From Flavobacterium aquaticum (lineage in GTDB: Bacteria > Bacteroidota > Bacteroidia > Flavobacteriales > Flavobacteriaceae), in assembly GCF_003259835.1 (NCBI RefSeq), contig NZ_QLMI01000010.1:1-49602 (forward strand): a stretch of 49,602 nucleotides of DNA, in the 5' to 3' direction. Every line of letters starts with the position of its first letter. Position 1 is the first letter of the stretch. Shown one piece after another: positions 16,390 through 25,391 of this stretch. The translations under genes and the position numbers were made by a program. The notes beneath the pieces are model-generated. The model saw nothing but the letters and a program-made list of their open reading frames with translations, was not told the origin of the DNA and made no database searches.

Positions 16390-17531
16390 TAAAAGTTACA
16401 CTGAGAGAAAAGCCGCTAAAATCTGATAAGTTAAGTTTATACTTGGACTACTATCCTCCTATCACACATCCTGATACTGGAAAAAAAACAAGACGTGAGT
16501 TTTTAAACTTATATATTGAAAAAAATCCGAAGACACCAGAGGCAAAAAAGCAAAACAAAGAAACCTTGCAAATGGCAAAAGGTGTTCGTTCCAAAAGAGA
16601 AGTTCAACTACGAAATAGAGAGTTTGGATTTAAAGAGAATGTAAACATCAGTATTGATTTTCTAAATTTCTACAAAGACATTGTTACTGGATATTACAAC
16701 AAAGGAAGTAAATCGCAATACAATAACTGGCAATCGTCATACAATCACTTTGAACATTTTTGTAGTGATAAGATAACAACTGCCGATTTGGATTCCAATT
16801 TTGTAAAGCGCTATAGAAACTACTTATTGAATGCCGAAATCAATCGCAATTTAATGGAAGTAAAAAATCTATCTCGAAATACTGCATCAACCTATTTCAA
16901 GCATTTTATTTATGTTCTTAGAGAAGGTTATAAAGAAGGATTCATTGAAAAAGATTTGGCCAAAAATGCCGAATACATAAAAGAAGAAGAAACCCAACGT
17001 GAATATCTAACAGAAGAAGAACTAAAAAAACTTTGGAATACTCCAATAAAAAAAGAAGTAATCAAACACATGGCAATGTTCTCGGCATTGTCTGGACTTC
17101 GCTTTGTTGATGTTAGAAACTTACAATGGAAAAACATATACCAAGACAAACATCAGGGTTATTACATTCAATTGAGAGAACAAAAAACAAATTCCACAAA
17201 AAATCATCCTATTAACGAAACTGCCTACTCGATTTTAAAAATGCAGAATACAAATGAAGGTTTCGTTTTTAGAAATATTGAATACACTCAAGTTTCACGC
17301 CCCTTGAAAGAATGGTTAACCGCTAGTGGAATCAAAAAGAAAATTTCTTTTCATAACTTTAGACACAGTTACGCTACATTGCAACTTGCCAATGGAACCG
17401 ACATTTATACCGTTTCGAAATTGTTAGGACATAAAAACGTAACAACCACACAGATTTACACCAAAGTATTAGACAAAAATAAAATTGAAGCTGCTAACCG
17501 TATTAAATTAGACTTAGATGGAATTTCTTAA
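16386..17531 (+). CDS. int: Tyrosine recombinase (element integrase)
   Basis: The protein is 381 aa. It has an arm-binding N-terminus (about 1-80), a SAM-like core-binding domain (about 90-190) and a catalytic domain. Active-site residues are visible: R239 (SGLRFVDVRNL), H323-x-x-R326 (HNFRHSYA), H349 (LLGHKNVTTT) and nucleophile Y358 (TQIYTKV). It presumably catalyses exchange at the 18-bp mnmE site. It overlaps both neighbours (ATGA upstream, 14 bp downstream), so xis-int-unknown form one operon. Confidence 0.93.
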   Translation: MIKVTLREKPLKSDKLSLYLDYYPPITHPDTGKKTRREFLNLYIEKNPKTPEAKKQNKETLQMAKGVRSKREVQLRNREFGFKENVNISIDFLNFYKDIVTGYYNKGSKSQYNNWQSSYNHFEHFCSDKITTADLDSNFVKRYRNYLLNAEINRNLMEVKNLSRNTASTYFKHFIYVLREGYKEGFIEKDLAKNAEYIKEEETQREYLTEEELKKLWNTPIKKEVIKHMAMFSALSGLRFVDVRNLQWKNIYQDKHQGYYIQLREQKTNSTKNHPINETAYSILKMQNTNEGFVFRNIEYTQVSRPLKEWLTASGIKKKISFHNFRHSYATLQLANGTDIYTVSKLLGHKNVTTTQIYTKVLDKNKIEAANRIKLDLDGIS

Positions 17532-18492
17532 AGATCATAAAAAAATAACTGAAAAAGAAGTAAATACTTTAAAAGAGTATATAATTGATAATTTAAAAAA
17601 CAGTTTTCAAAAAAATAGAACTTCAGAAAAAGCAATCGAAAAATTAACTAACGACATACACAACAATCTTATAATTAAATCTCTTATTAGCAGATATACT
17701 GGTTATTTTGAAAATTGTTATCGAACGCTATTAGAACATAATACATTATATGATCCTAAAAGAACCGATACTATTTATAATACTTTAGAAGAAGAAGTAT
17801 ATGAAATTTTTCAACCAAAATTAGAATTGGCAATAAAACAAGAATATACAAAAGAAGACCTAATTGATTTAAGCTATGAAGAATTTGTATCTCATTTATT
17901 AAAATACGCTGTTTTAAAAAATGTCTACAATAAACTAAATTCTGAAGAAGTTTATTTTAAGGAACTTTTGGAGCTTTTCTATGAATTAGATGATTACAGC
18001 CAGTTTGATAATTCTCTTCTTAAAGATCATATAGAATTAATAACCTATGGAAGAGTGCAAAAAATATATTTACATTATGGTAAAAAATTAAAAGCTGTTA
18101 ACACTGATATAAAGAACTCAATAAAAGAAAACCAAAAAGAAATTTCTTCTAAATTTAATAATGAATTATATTCTAAAATAGAAAATTTCAATGAAGACGA
18201 AAAAAATATAATTCTACATGCATTTTATAAAGTCATTGAACTTAAAAAATCTCAAGATAAAAAAATAGATTTAGTACAATTCTTAAGAGTAATTAGAATT
18301 TGCCAAGGAATTGATGATATCGATTTATTTCATGAAAATTACACTAAGAAATTTTACAAACAAGTTTCTGAAGGTCTTGATTACTCTTCAAATACAACTT
18401 ATAGGAAAAAATTAAAAAAAGATTTAACAAACAAATTAAAAGATTTGCAAGTTCCTGAAGTTTATAATTACATTAATGACTTAAAAGATTAA
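17518..18492 (+). CDS. Unknown protein coupled to the integrase
   Basis: The protein is 324 aa, overlapping the integrase end by 14 bp, so it is almost surely co-translated. It is strongly charged and helical (KITEKEVNTLKEYIIDNLKNSFQKN, EKNIILHAFYKVIELKKSQDKK), with no signal peptide, membrane segment or motif I know. It is more AT-rich than the integrase. The position suggests a role in element control or maintenance, but nothing in the sequence proves this. Confidence 0.5.
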   Translation: MEFLKDHKKITEKEVNTLKEYIIDNLKNSFQKNRTSEKAIEKLTNDIHNNLIIKSLISRYTGYFENCYRTLLEHNTLYDPKRTDTIYNTLEEEVYEIFQPKLELAIKQEYTKEDLIDLSYEEFVSHLLKYAVLKNVYNKLNSEEVYFKELLELFYELDDYSQFDNSLLKDHIELITYGRVQKIYLHYGKKLKAVNTDIKNSIKENQKEISSKFNNELYSKIENFNEDEKNIILHAFYKVIELKKSQDKKIDLVQFLRVIRICQGIDDIDLFHENYTKKFYKQVSEGLDYSSNTTYRKKLKKDLTNKLKDLQVPEVYNYINDLKD

Positions 18493-18565
18493 TCAAAATT
18501 TATTATTAAAAAACAGTGTTTTAATATAAAACATGCTTTTAATTAATTGAAAATCAAAAAAATAA

Positions 18566-18598
18566 CTTTCTAAAAGCTTTCTAAAGACTTTCTAAAAG
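18566..18598 (+). repeat. Three tandem 11-bp iterons
   Basis: The copies are CTTTCTAAAAG (18566), CTTTCTAAAGA (18577) and CTTTCTAAAAG (18588), at an exact helical-turn period. They sit 58 bp before the AlpA-like HTH gene and upstream of the replication-like genes. They could be a binding array for a replication initiator or an operator for the HTH protein. Confidence 0.7.
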
Positions 18599-18655
18599 CA
18601 AAATTTTACATCAAATTACAAAATACATTTGGCTCAATATTTAAAAATAAAAAAT

Positions 18656-19000
18656 ATGAGTCAACAAATTTACATGCTCTCAGAAGAAGGAATAAAAGTA
18701 CTTGTAGAGCAAATTACGGAGAACATTAAAAACGAGTTACAAATCCAACCTCAAAAGGTAACTCCAGAAGACGAATTCTTAAACATCGATGAACTATCCA
18801 ACCTCATTGGATTAACGAAGCCGACTATCTATGGTCACGTGCATCGTAACACCATTCCTTTCATCAAGAAAGGTAAGATGCTTCGATTTTCAAAAAACGA
18901 CATTTTACATTGGTTGCAAGATGGTAAAAGCAAATCAAAAGCTGATATTGACAATCAAGTAAACGAGTATTTAGCTAAAAATCCGCTTTTTAAGCGTTAA
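18656..19000 (+). CDS. AlpA-like helix-turn-helix DNA-binding protein
   Basis: The protein is 114 aa from the ATG at 18656 (MSQQIYMLSEEGIK). The frame opens earlier with a TTG at 18629, but that part looks unlike the family. The C-terminal half is an excisionase/AlpA-type winged HTH (LNIDELSNLIGLTKPTIYGHVHRNTIPF, then KGKMLRFSKNDILHWL). Such proteins in Bacteroidota elements control excision and replication genes. It follows the iterons and leads the gene set 18656-21739. Confidence 0.75.
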   Translation: MSQQIYMLSEEGIKVLVEQITENIKNELQIQPQKVTPEDEFLNIDELSNLIGLTKPTIYGHVHRNTIPFIKKGKMLRFSKNDILHWLQDGKSKSKADIDNQVNEYLAKNPLFKR

Positions 19001-19021
19001 TCTAACGTAAAACTTACGCTT

Positions 19022-19447
19022 ATGGAAAATTATCTATATACCTGCGCGTATTGTGGAAAACAATACAAACCTAGAAGACGAAGAAAGCAAAAGTATTGCA
19101 GTAACAGTTGCAGAACTAATGCGTTCAATGCAAAGAAAAAGAACAGCCTTGTTAAGCCAGAAACCAACAAACCTGAAAACCAATTACAGAAAATTGATAA
19201 AATGAGTTGGGCTGGCGTAGGAAATGCAGCCGCAGGAACTTTAGCTGTAAATGCTCTATCTAGTTTGCTAACTAGAGAAGAAAATAAACCTGTTACAAAA
19301 AAGGATTTTAAAGAAATCAAAGAGTTATTAATCAAACGCTTTCATCCCATTTCAAATATGCGACCTGATGCCTATGGAAATCAACCCTATTATGATTTGG
19401 AAACAAAAAGTGTTGTTTACTTAAAAGCAGGGAATTATGGAATTTAA
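19022..19447 (+). CDS. Zinc-finger protein of the element's replication region
   Basis: The protein is 141 aa with an N-terminal zinc-binding motif, YTCAYCGKQY...KYCSNSCRTNAF (CxxC, then CxxxC). A basic linker, an Ala/Gly-rich segment (WAGVGNAAAGTLAVNALSSLL, perhaps a weak hydrophobic helix) and an acidic tail follow. It overlaps the next gene by 11 bp, so the two are coupled. It is a common partner of DUF3987 genes in Bacteroidota elements as far as I recall; its role is unknown. Confidence 0.6.
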   Translation: MENYLYTCAYCGKQYKPRRRRKQKYCSNSCRTNAFNAKKKNSLVKPETNKPENQLQKIDKMSWAGVGNAAAGTLAVNALSSLLTREENKPVTKKDFKEIKELLIKRFHPISNMRPDAYGNQPYYDLETKSVVYLKAGNYGI

Positions 19448-20717
19448 AAATATAGAAGAAATAGAAAAATCTATTGACAGTGTTGTTTTAAACGACAAAC
19501 AAAAAGCTATCAAAGAGCTTCACGAGATTATAGAACTATTACCCAATGAAATAAGTAATCTAATCGACTTTGGTTTTCGAATAAACAGAATTCCGAAAGA
19601 ATATATGTTAACTTCAATTTTGTTTGCATTTAGTAATGCTGTTGGACTAGCCTACGAACTACAAGCTTTAGGACATAGAAACTATGGCAACTTGTTCTTT
19701 GCTATTGTTGGAAATCGTGGCGATATGAAATCATTGCCAATGAAAATTGCAACTAGTGTTCTCAATACAATTGACTCTGATACTTACAAGGAAGGTAATA
19801 GTTCAGAATCAGAAAATTTAAAACAGAAAAAATTATTAATCCAAAATGCAACTATTCAGGCAGCGCAAACTTCTCATAGTTATAATCCATATTCAGTTGG
19901 TATATTTTTGGATGAAATTATGTTCTTAGTTGAAAAAATGGGGAATAAAAACAATTCGGATGGAATGGCTTGGAGAACATTTCTATTAGAAGGCTACAAC
20001 AACTCAACAATTGACATATTAAGACAAACTACTAGAAGCTTCAGAATTGACAAAAGTTACCCTACTTTATTAGGATCCATTCAAGAACAATTTTTACCAA
20101 CATTGTTTGGAAATGGTAATCTTGAAAGCGGTTTTATAGATAGAATATTATTTACTACCAAATTAACTGAAAACAATATTTTATCAAAAGAATCAATCCC
20201 AAGAGAGGTAATAGGAAATTATGAAAACTTACTCACCAGAGTTTTTAGTTTAAGAAAATTAATAGAAGAAAATGAAGAAATCGAAAGTGAAACACTAGAA
20301 TTAAATGATGAGGCTGAAAACTTATTATTCAACTACATTCAAAACTTGATTAATCAACAAAAAAAATCAGATTCTATAATCAAAGCATATTTATCAAAAT
20401 TACAAATTAGCATTTATAAACTAATAATATTGATTCACGCCATTAGAAGTAAAAATTATATTGCATCTATAATAAATTTAGACACTATAAAACTAGCTAT
20501 TAGAGTTAATGATTTTTACTTCTTAAACTTCAAAATCATCAATTCAGAAAAAGAGAATTCTAAAGACCTAGAATTCAATATAAATGCAGCAATCCGAAAA
20601 GCAATTCAGAATAATGCTTCTCAGTCAGATTTTATAAAAGTATTTGGAGTTCCTAAATCCACATTATCAAGAAAATGGAATGAAATTATAAACAACATGG
20701 AACTTGAAACTAAATAG
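19437..20717 (+). CDS. DUF3987-type protein (helicase/primase-associated)
   Basis: The protein is 426 aa. There is a degenerate P-loop (FFAIVGNRGDMKSLPM, where GxxGxGKS would be expected) and a Walker-B-like GIFLDEIMFL. A C-terminal HTH-like region (QSDFIKVFGVPKSTLSRKWNEI) may bind DNA. The overall pattern matches DUF3987 proteins, which accompany primases on mobile elements and phages. A poor Walker A suggests altered nucleotide use. It lies 80 bp before the TOPRIM protein. Confidence 0.65.
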   Translation: MEFKNIEEIEKSIDSVVLNDKQKAIKELHEIIELLPNEISNLIDFGFRINRIPKEYMLTSILFAFSNAVGLAYELQALGHRNYGNLFFAIVGNRGDMKSLPMKIATSVLNTIDSDTYKEGNSSESENLKQKKLLIQNATIQAAQTSHSYNPYSVGIFLDEIMFLVEKMGNKNNSDGMAWRTFLLEGYNNSTIDILRQTTRSFRIDKSYPTLLGSIQEQFLPTLFGNGNLESGFIDRILFTTKLTENNILSKESIPREVIGNYENLLTRVFSLRKLIEENEEIESETLELNDEAENLLFNYIQNLINQQKKSDSIIKAYLSKLQISIYKLIILIHAIRSKNYIASIINLDTIKLAIRVNDFYFLNFKIINSEKENSKDLEFNINAAIRKAIQNNASQSDFIKVFGVPKSTLSRKWNEIINNMELETK

Positions 20718-20797
20718 TAAAAAGCTCATAAACACTGATTTTACAGTATCTGACAAATTATTCAAATTAAGTTTCAAGTTCCACAATTATTTAAATT

Positions 20798-21739
20798 ATG
20801 TTTACTAAAGTCGCCCAAAATCTAAAATTCAATCCCAAAAGAAATTACAAGTTAGTAACTCCTTGTTGCCGCAAAACAAATACCGACGGTAAGTTTGTCA
20901 ACTATATTGATTATGAAGATTACTATGGTTATTGCCATTCTTGTGGAGTTGCAACTTTACCACCTACAATCTATTTAAATGAGTTTGGTGAGGAGTTTAT
21001 ATGGAATAAATTGGAAAACAAATACATAAAAAATACAATTTCACAAGTTGCAATTCCAGTTGCTGCAAGTTGCAATAAAATTGCAATCCCACAACAATTC
21101 ATTCCTGAAGAGGAAATATGGTCAAATTATTATACAGAACCTGAAAACAACTTGTTGCAATTTCTTAGAAAAAATTATGATAACGAGTTAGTTGAAGACG
21201 CTAAAGAAGTTTATGCAATAAGTACTTCAGATGACGGTGGTACGATGTTTTGGAATATCAACAAAGATTTAAAAATTCAAAAGCTTAAAATTGGATATTA
21301 TGATAAAAATGGAAGGAGAAAAGATCATTTTAAAGTTCCTTATCTAAACAAGGATGGCTATATCTCATGTTTATTTGGCGAGCATATTTTAGGTTATAAC
21401 TATTATCAAGACAAAACCGTAATTTTAGTTGAAAGTGAAAAAACAGCAATAATTGGTTATATTTTGATGTCTAAATACATTTGGCTAGCATACGGAGGTT
21501 GCAATGGTCTTACAATCGAAAAAGCTCAAATATTAAGGGGTTTTAGAGTACTAATTATTCCAGACATGAGTGAAAATGCCGTAATGGTTGCAACCAAAAA
21601 AGTTGCAGAACTAAGACAAAACGGCATTGACATCAAACTTTGGGATATGACAAATGGTAAAACCGATGACCAACTTAATAAAGAAGAAATTTACAATAAT
21701 GATTTAGAGGATTTTTTTAGGGTATTAAAATTTCAATAA
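20798..21739 (+). CDS. Zinc-ribbon/TOPRIM primase-like protein
   Basis: The protein is 313 aa. The N-terminal zinc ribbon (TPCCRKTN...YCHSCG, about 20-50) is the type that precedes primase cores. The TOPRIM domain is shown by VILVESEKTAIIGYIL (catalytic Glu), LAYGGCNGLT, and VLIIPDMSE in place of the DxD motif. It probably belongs to the DUF6371 class or a close relative. Function is inferred as primer synthesis or other replication help for the excised element. The reduced Asp motif leaves activity open. Confidence 0.65.
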   Translation: MFTKVAQNLKFNPKRNYKLVTPCCRKTNTDGKFVNYIDYEDYYGYCHSCGVATLPPTIYLNEFGEEFIWNKLENKYIKNTISQVAIPVAASCNKIAIPQQFIPEEEIWSNYYTEPENNLLQFLRKNYDNELVEDAKEVYAISTSDDGGTMFWNINKDLKIQKLKIGYYDKNGRRKDHFKVPYLNKDGYISCLFGEHILGYNYYQDKTVILVESEKTAIIGYILMSKYIWLAYGGCNGLTIEKAQILRGFRVLIIPDMSENAVMVATKKVAELRQNGIDIKLWDMTNGKTDDQLNKEEIYNNDLEDFFRVLKFQ

Positions 21740-21808
21740 AAATATTTTAAGTTGTAATTATTTAACGGAATACATTTTGATTTTATCGTTATCTTATTAA
21801 ATATTTAC

Positions 21809-22801
21809 TCAACAATAATCATCAAAAGTTTCACCTCCAAGCCATTCAAGACCTTGTAAAATAGTAAATTGTTTTTCTGCTCCTTGTTTTTCGAAAAAAG
21901 TTCCAAGACTAGTATGAACAAAAACATTATTTTGAAAGGTAATCTCAGCTAAAGAATAAGGTTTTATTGGATTTTCTTCACCACTTTTACACATAATCCA
22001 CAATTTATCTTTGTCATTAGAAATTGCAAAGTGTTCAATTATTGAATTTGTATATTGATTTCGGGAAAATATATCTCCAACCTTCAAATTTTCAGAATAG
22101 TCTGTTATCGGCTTATTAGTGATTTCTGTTGGACAACACGGAAATTCACTTGGAGTTTTCCAATTACTTACTTTTTGAACGGCATTAGGAGTTAAGGAAT
22201 TTATAAACTCAATTATCTCGTCAAAATGTTCTTCAAATTGATTAGGTACACTTCGTTTAAAAATCCATTCTCCTAAAGAACCTCCATTTGATGGTTTATC
22301 ACTTTCCGTCCAAGCCAATAATCTTTCTTTGCTTAGTTGAGCCTCTTCTTGACTAACTGTTGTCATCCATTTATAATCAGGATTTTGAAATTTATCTCGA
22401 AAATCTAAAGGATTATCAAGAAATGCTTCTACACTTCCACAAATAAATGCTATACGTTTTGCTGTTATTGGATTAAGTAAAATGTTTTCTAATCTTGTTA
22501 CCCAACGTAGATTTTCTGGCCGATTATTTTGTTTGTTTGTGTCTATATGGTCAACAACATGTTCTTTTGTGGGTGGTTCACCATGAAAGGCTGAAGCAAC
22601 TATTCGATGAACTCTAACCGAAGCTATCTCTAAATAACCTGACTTTTTATTAAGTTTACCAAAAGTCCAATTATTATCGGTTGGTCTAGGTCTTTTCCCA
22701 TTAATAGGATAACGAAGTACTGCTCCATTGTCACGAACAGAATAACGCTCATTCTTGTAAATGCACTCGTATTCTTCTTCAAAATTGTTTACAGTGACCA
22801 T
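21809..22801 (-). CDS. HNH endonuclease family protein
   Basis: The protein is 330 aa. An HNH_3/NUMOD4-like core is seen at about residues 63-105: VHRIVASAFHGEPPTKEHVVDHIDTNKQ followed by NRPENLRWVT. The long C-terminal part (about 220 aa) has no motif I know. A second small domain (LKVGDIFSRNQYTNSIIEHF) could read DNA or bind a partner. It starts 3 bp after the XRE gene, so they form one operon. It could be a homing-type nuclease or the effector of a nuclease/regulator defence pair. Confidence 0.7.
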   Translation of the reverse strand: MVTVNNFEEEYECIYKNERYSVRDNGAVLRYPINGKRPRPTDNNWTFGKLNKKSGYLEIASVRVHRIVASAFHGEPPTKEHVVDHIDTNKQNNRPENLRWVTRLENILLNPITAKRIAFICGSVEAFLDNPLDFRDKFQNPDYKWMTTVSQEEAQLSKERLLAWTESDKPSNGGSLGEWIFKRSVPNQFEEHFDEIIEFINSLTPNAVQKVSNWKTPSEFPCCPTEITNKPITDYSENLKVGDIFSRNQYTNSIIEHFAISNDKDKLWIMCKSGEENPIKPYSLAEITFQNNVFVHTSLGTFFEKQGAEKQFTILQGLEWLGGETFDDYC

Positions 22802-22804
22802 GAA

Positions 22805-23302
22805 CTAAGAATTTTTGGATTCATCAAAATCAACCAATTCAATTTTAGTACCAAGAGCTAAACTAATTTTCGAAAGTACATCTAAACCAACAGAATATCG
22901 TCCTTGTTCAATTCGACTAAGGTTAGCAGCATCTATATTAGCTAGTTGGGAAAGTGTTTTAGCTTCAATATTTTTTTGTTTTCTTAATTTTCTAATTTTA
23001 TTTCCTATTCTTACTCTTTCTTGATGAAGATAAATTCTTTCATCATCCTTTTCTCCTTTTACCCCATTTATTGCTAATCCTTCGATATAAGTCATTTGTA
23101 TCCATATCCAATATTGCATACCCATACCTGTATTTTCTAAAATATTATCATTGAAATATTTTTCATAATAATAAATTAATCTTTCAGTGTAATGTTGTTG
23201 AGTTTGTTTTGTTATTGGAAAAAAGGTTTCCCAGATGAATTTCTCTCCGTCATATGCAATGACTTCAATATTAAAGTCATCTACAAATTTTGCTTGTATC
23301 AT
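22805..23302 (-). CDS. XRE-family transcriptional regulator with N-terminal extension
   Basis: The protein is 165 aa. Residues about 100-160 hold a classic lambda-repressor-like HTH: IGNKIRKLRKQKNIEAKTLS, ANIDAANLSRIEQGRYS, VLSKISLALGTKIELVDF. The first 95 residues, rich in Trp and Tyr, match no family I know. It probably represses its own promoter, whose -33 box lies in a perfect 14-bp-arm palindrome 67 bp upstream. It is the first gene of the XRE-HNH operon. Confidence 0.8.
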   Translation of the reverse strand: MIQAKFVDDFNIEVIAYDGEKFIWETFFPITKQTQQHYTERLIYYYEKYFNDNILENTGMGMQYWIWIQMTYIEGLAINGVKGEKDDERIYLHQERVRIGNKIRKLRKQKNIEAKTLSQLANIDAANLSRIEQGRYSVGLDVLSKISLALGTKIELVDFDESKNS

Positions 23303-23352
23303 AATTTTTTTGCCGTATTTATCGTGTTGTCGCCACTTTTAATTTTATGAAA

Positions 23353-23400
23353 CAAATATAAGTATAAATTTTATAATTGGCAAATATGCCAATTATAAAA
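23353..23400 (-). promoter_or_regulatory. Promoter and palindromic operator of the XRE-HNH operon
   Basis: On the minus strand the -33 box TTTG (23381-23384) and -7 box TATATTTG (23353-23360) are 20 bp apart, a perfect consensus. The -33 box lies in a palindrome, 23369-23400, with 14-bp arms (TTTTATAATTGGCA on the minus strand) and a 4-bp spacer. A repressor bound there would block RNA polymerase, so autorepression by the XRE protein is likely. Confidence 0.75.
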
Positions 23401-23424
23401 ACATATTAAAAATAAAAAGCATTA

Positions 23425-23765
23425 TTACAATTCAAAAACCTCCTTAAACTTGCTCTTCAACTCCAGTCTCAATCCCTCAAAACAATCCAATAACTTATCA
23501 TGCATCTTTAAAGTTGCAACCGTAATTGATTTGTCTATAATTGGTAGTTGGTTTGCCGTAATGTTTATTTGCTTTTCGTTTGCTAAAGTATCTTTTATAT
23601 CAATGGTTGCAACCTCTGGTTGTAATTCAGTTGCAACGGAACTTGGATAAAACAATTTAATCTCTTGAATACCGAAACGAACTGCGTAAGCTAATATTTG
23701 GTATAAATCGGATTGTGAAATTTCTTTTTCAGATCAAAATCATCATAATAAACTAACTTGAATTT
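23425..23765 (-). pseudogene. Frameshifted C-terminal remnant of a McrC-type protein
   Basis: Reading the minus strand gives KFKLVYYDDFDLKK, then after a one-base frame change near 23725, EISQSDLYQILAYAVRF and IQEIKLFYP, then a 70-residue tail to the stop at 23425. The SDLYQxLAY block is the conserved end of classical McrC, the nuclease partner of McrB. Everything upstream is missing and the AAA-DUF4143 gene now sits there. It differs from the intact McrC at 25392, so it is a fossil of another McrBC system. Confidence 0.7.
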
Positions 23766-23802
23766 GTGTCAACAAATATTGTTTAAAAATTTATAATCTT
23801 AA

Positions 23803-25242
23803 TTAAAAACTTGTGGTTTTCATTTTTAAAGTATTATCACCAATGTTATAAGCATAAACCGAAGCTGGCAAAAAAGTTAACATTAAATCATCTATTTCTT
23901 TTGTACCTAGTTTGTCAATCGAAGTAACTAATGAACTCATAAAATCATTGCTTTTACAAAACTGAATTAAACTAGCCAATTCCTGAGGCTTTTCAAAATA
24001 ACGATTACTCCATTTTATTTCTACTCCCCAAACTGGTTTAAACTTTTTATCATCAACTAATACCAAATCCACTTCGCCATCTTTCCAACGTGCATAGGTT
24101 AAATCCAAATTTTCACGGTGCATCCATTGTGATAAAATAGCAGTTTCTACCATATTACCCATTTCATCATCTGTCCCTTTTATTGGAGAAAACAAAGCCG
24201 TTCGCAATGAAGGATTAGTTAAATAGACTTTAAAACTAGTTACCCTTTTCATTCTTTTGGCATTAATATCTACTTTATTCAGCACTTTAATTAAAAAGGC
24301 TGCTTCTAAATATTCTAAATACTTTTTCAATGTATCCTTTTGGATTCCGCTTTCCTTTGACATGGCTTCATACGAAAACTCATTACCTGTATTGTAAGCA
24401 ATGTAAGTAAAGAAACGGTTGAGTTCTTGAACATCTTTTATTCCATACAAACTTGGTAAATCACGCAACAAAACTTTATCCACTATGTCGTTCTTAACAT
24501 AGCGTCCCATATCCTTTTGAATTTTTTCAGACAAAACAACTTCAGGATATCCACCAAAATTGAGATACTGCAAAAATTCAGTATTTAATTCATCTAAATT
24601 AAGCGGTAAACAATACGGAATTTCCATTTTACCATATTGGATGTGTCCTTTTTTGATTAAATGATTTTTATTTTTTAAATGAATAAACTCTTGAAAAGTA
24701 AGCGGGGGCAACATAAAATCTGTAAATCTTCCTGCTCCGCTTTCTGTACTATGCCATTTTAAAGCTGCGGCAGCCGAACCAGAAACCACAAATTTAGTTT
24801 CAGGATAGGCATCAACCAAAACCTTTAAATGACGTTCCCAATCCTTCAAATATTGAATTTCGTCAAAGAATATATAGCATCCCTTTAAATCTGATAATTG
24901 AAGCGATTGCAAGCATAAATCAAGTATATCCTGTAAACTGAGTTGCACATAAATTGGGTTGTCGATCCCTACAAAAAATATACGTTGCGGATTGATACCG
25001 TCTTCTATAAGTTGCTCTATAGTGTGAAACATCATTACGGTTTTACCTACCCTTCTTGGTCCCATTAAAACAACAGCTCTTCGAATATCAGTTTCTTGAA
25101 CGAAAGGATAAAATAAATCAAAATACAAACGTTTTGACATTTCTTTGTAAAGCGATGGTATTTCTTTAGTGACCCACCAAGGGTTTTCGTATTGCAAACG
25201 CTCTACTATTTTATCTTCAGGAATAAGTCTTGAATTTTTCAT
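23803..25242 (-). CDS. AAA ATPase with DUF4143 C-terminal domain
   Basis: The protein is 479 aa. The N-terminal AAA_14 domain has Walker A GPRRVGKT (about 61-68), Walker B CYIFFDEIQYL and a sensor-like KFVVSGSAAAAL. The C-terminal DUF4143 part includes a PD-(D/E)xK-like signature (WKDGEVDLVLVDDKKFKPVWGVEIKW). Such proteins are very common in Bacteroidota, vary by horizontal transfer, and have no firm role. It has its own 5' gap of 150 bp to mcrC. It probably entered the island separately and displaced the old mcrC. Confidence 0.8.
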   Translation of the reverse strand: MKNSRLIPEDKIVERLQYENPWWVTKEIPSLYKEMSKRLYFDLFYPFVQETDIRRAVVLMGPRRVGKTVMMFHTIEQLIEDGINPQRIFFVGIDNPIYVQLSLQDILDLCLQSLQLSDLKGCYIFFDEIQYLKDWERHLKVLVDAYPETKFVVSGSAAAALKWHSTESGAGRFTDFMLPPLTFQEFIHLKNKNHLIKKGHIQYGKMEIPYCLPLNLDELNTEFLQYLNFGGYPEVVLSEKIQKDMGRYVKNDIVDKVLLRDLPSLYGIKDVQELNRFFTYIAYNTGNEFSYEAMSKESGIQKDTLKKYLEYLEAAFLIKVLNKVDINAKRMKRVTSFKVYLTNPSLRTALFSPIKGTDDEMGNMVETAILSQWMHRENLDLTYARWKDGEVDLVLVDDKKFKPVWGVEIKWSNRYFEKPQELASLIQFCKSNDFMSSLVTSIDKLGTKEIDDLMLTFLPASVYAYNIGDNTLKMKTTSF

Positions 25243-25391
25243 TTTTTTCTTATTTATACAAATATAAACAAAATAAGCAGATTTAAATCTACTTATTTTT
25301 CAAAATTTAATAACATTAAGTAATTATAAAGCTTTTTTTAAATTTATTTAGTAATTATTTCATGGTATTTAATACAAGGCTAAAGCAGAAA

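Noticed and set aside
18629..18655. TTG start for the AlpA-like protein at 18629.
   Set aside because: The ATG at 18656 gives the more natural MSQQIYML start; the extra nine residues have no support.
20798..21739. Frequent TTGCAA strings in the primase-like gene and in the McrC remnant.
   Set aside because: They encode ordinary residues (VAI, CN, VAT) in frame and have no regular spacing, so a coded bias is enough explanation.
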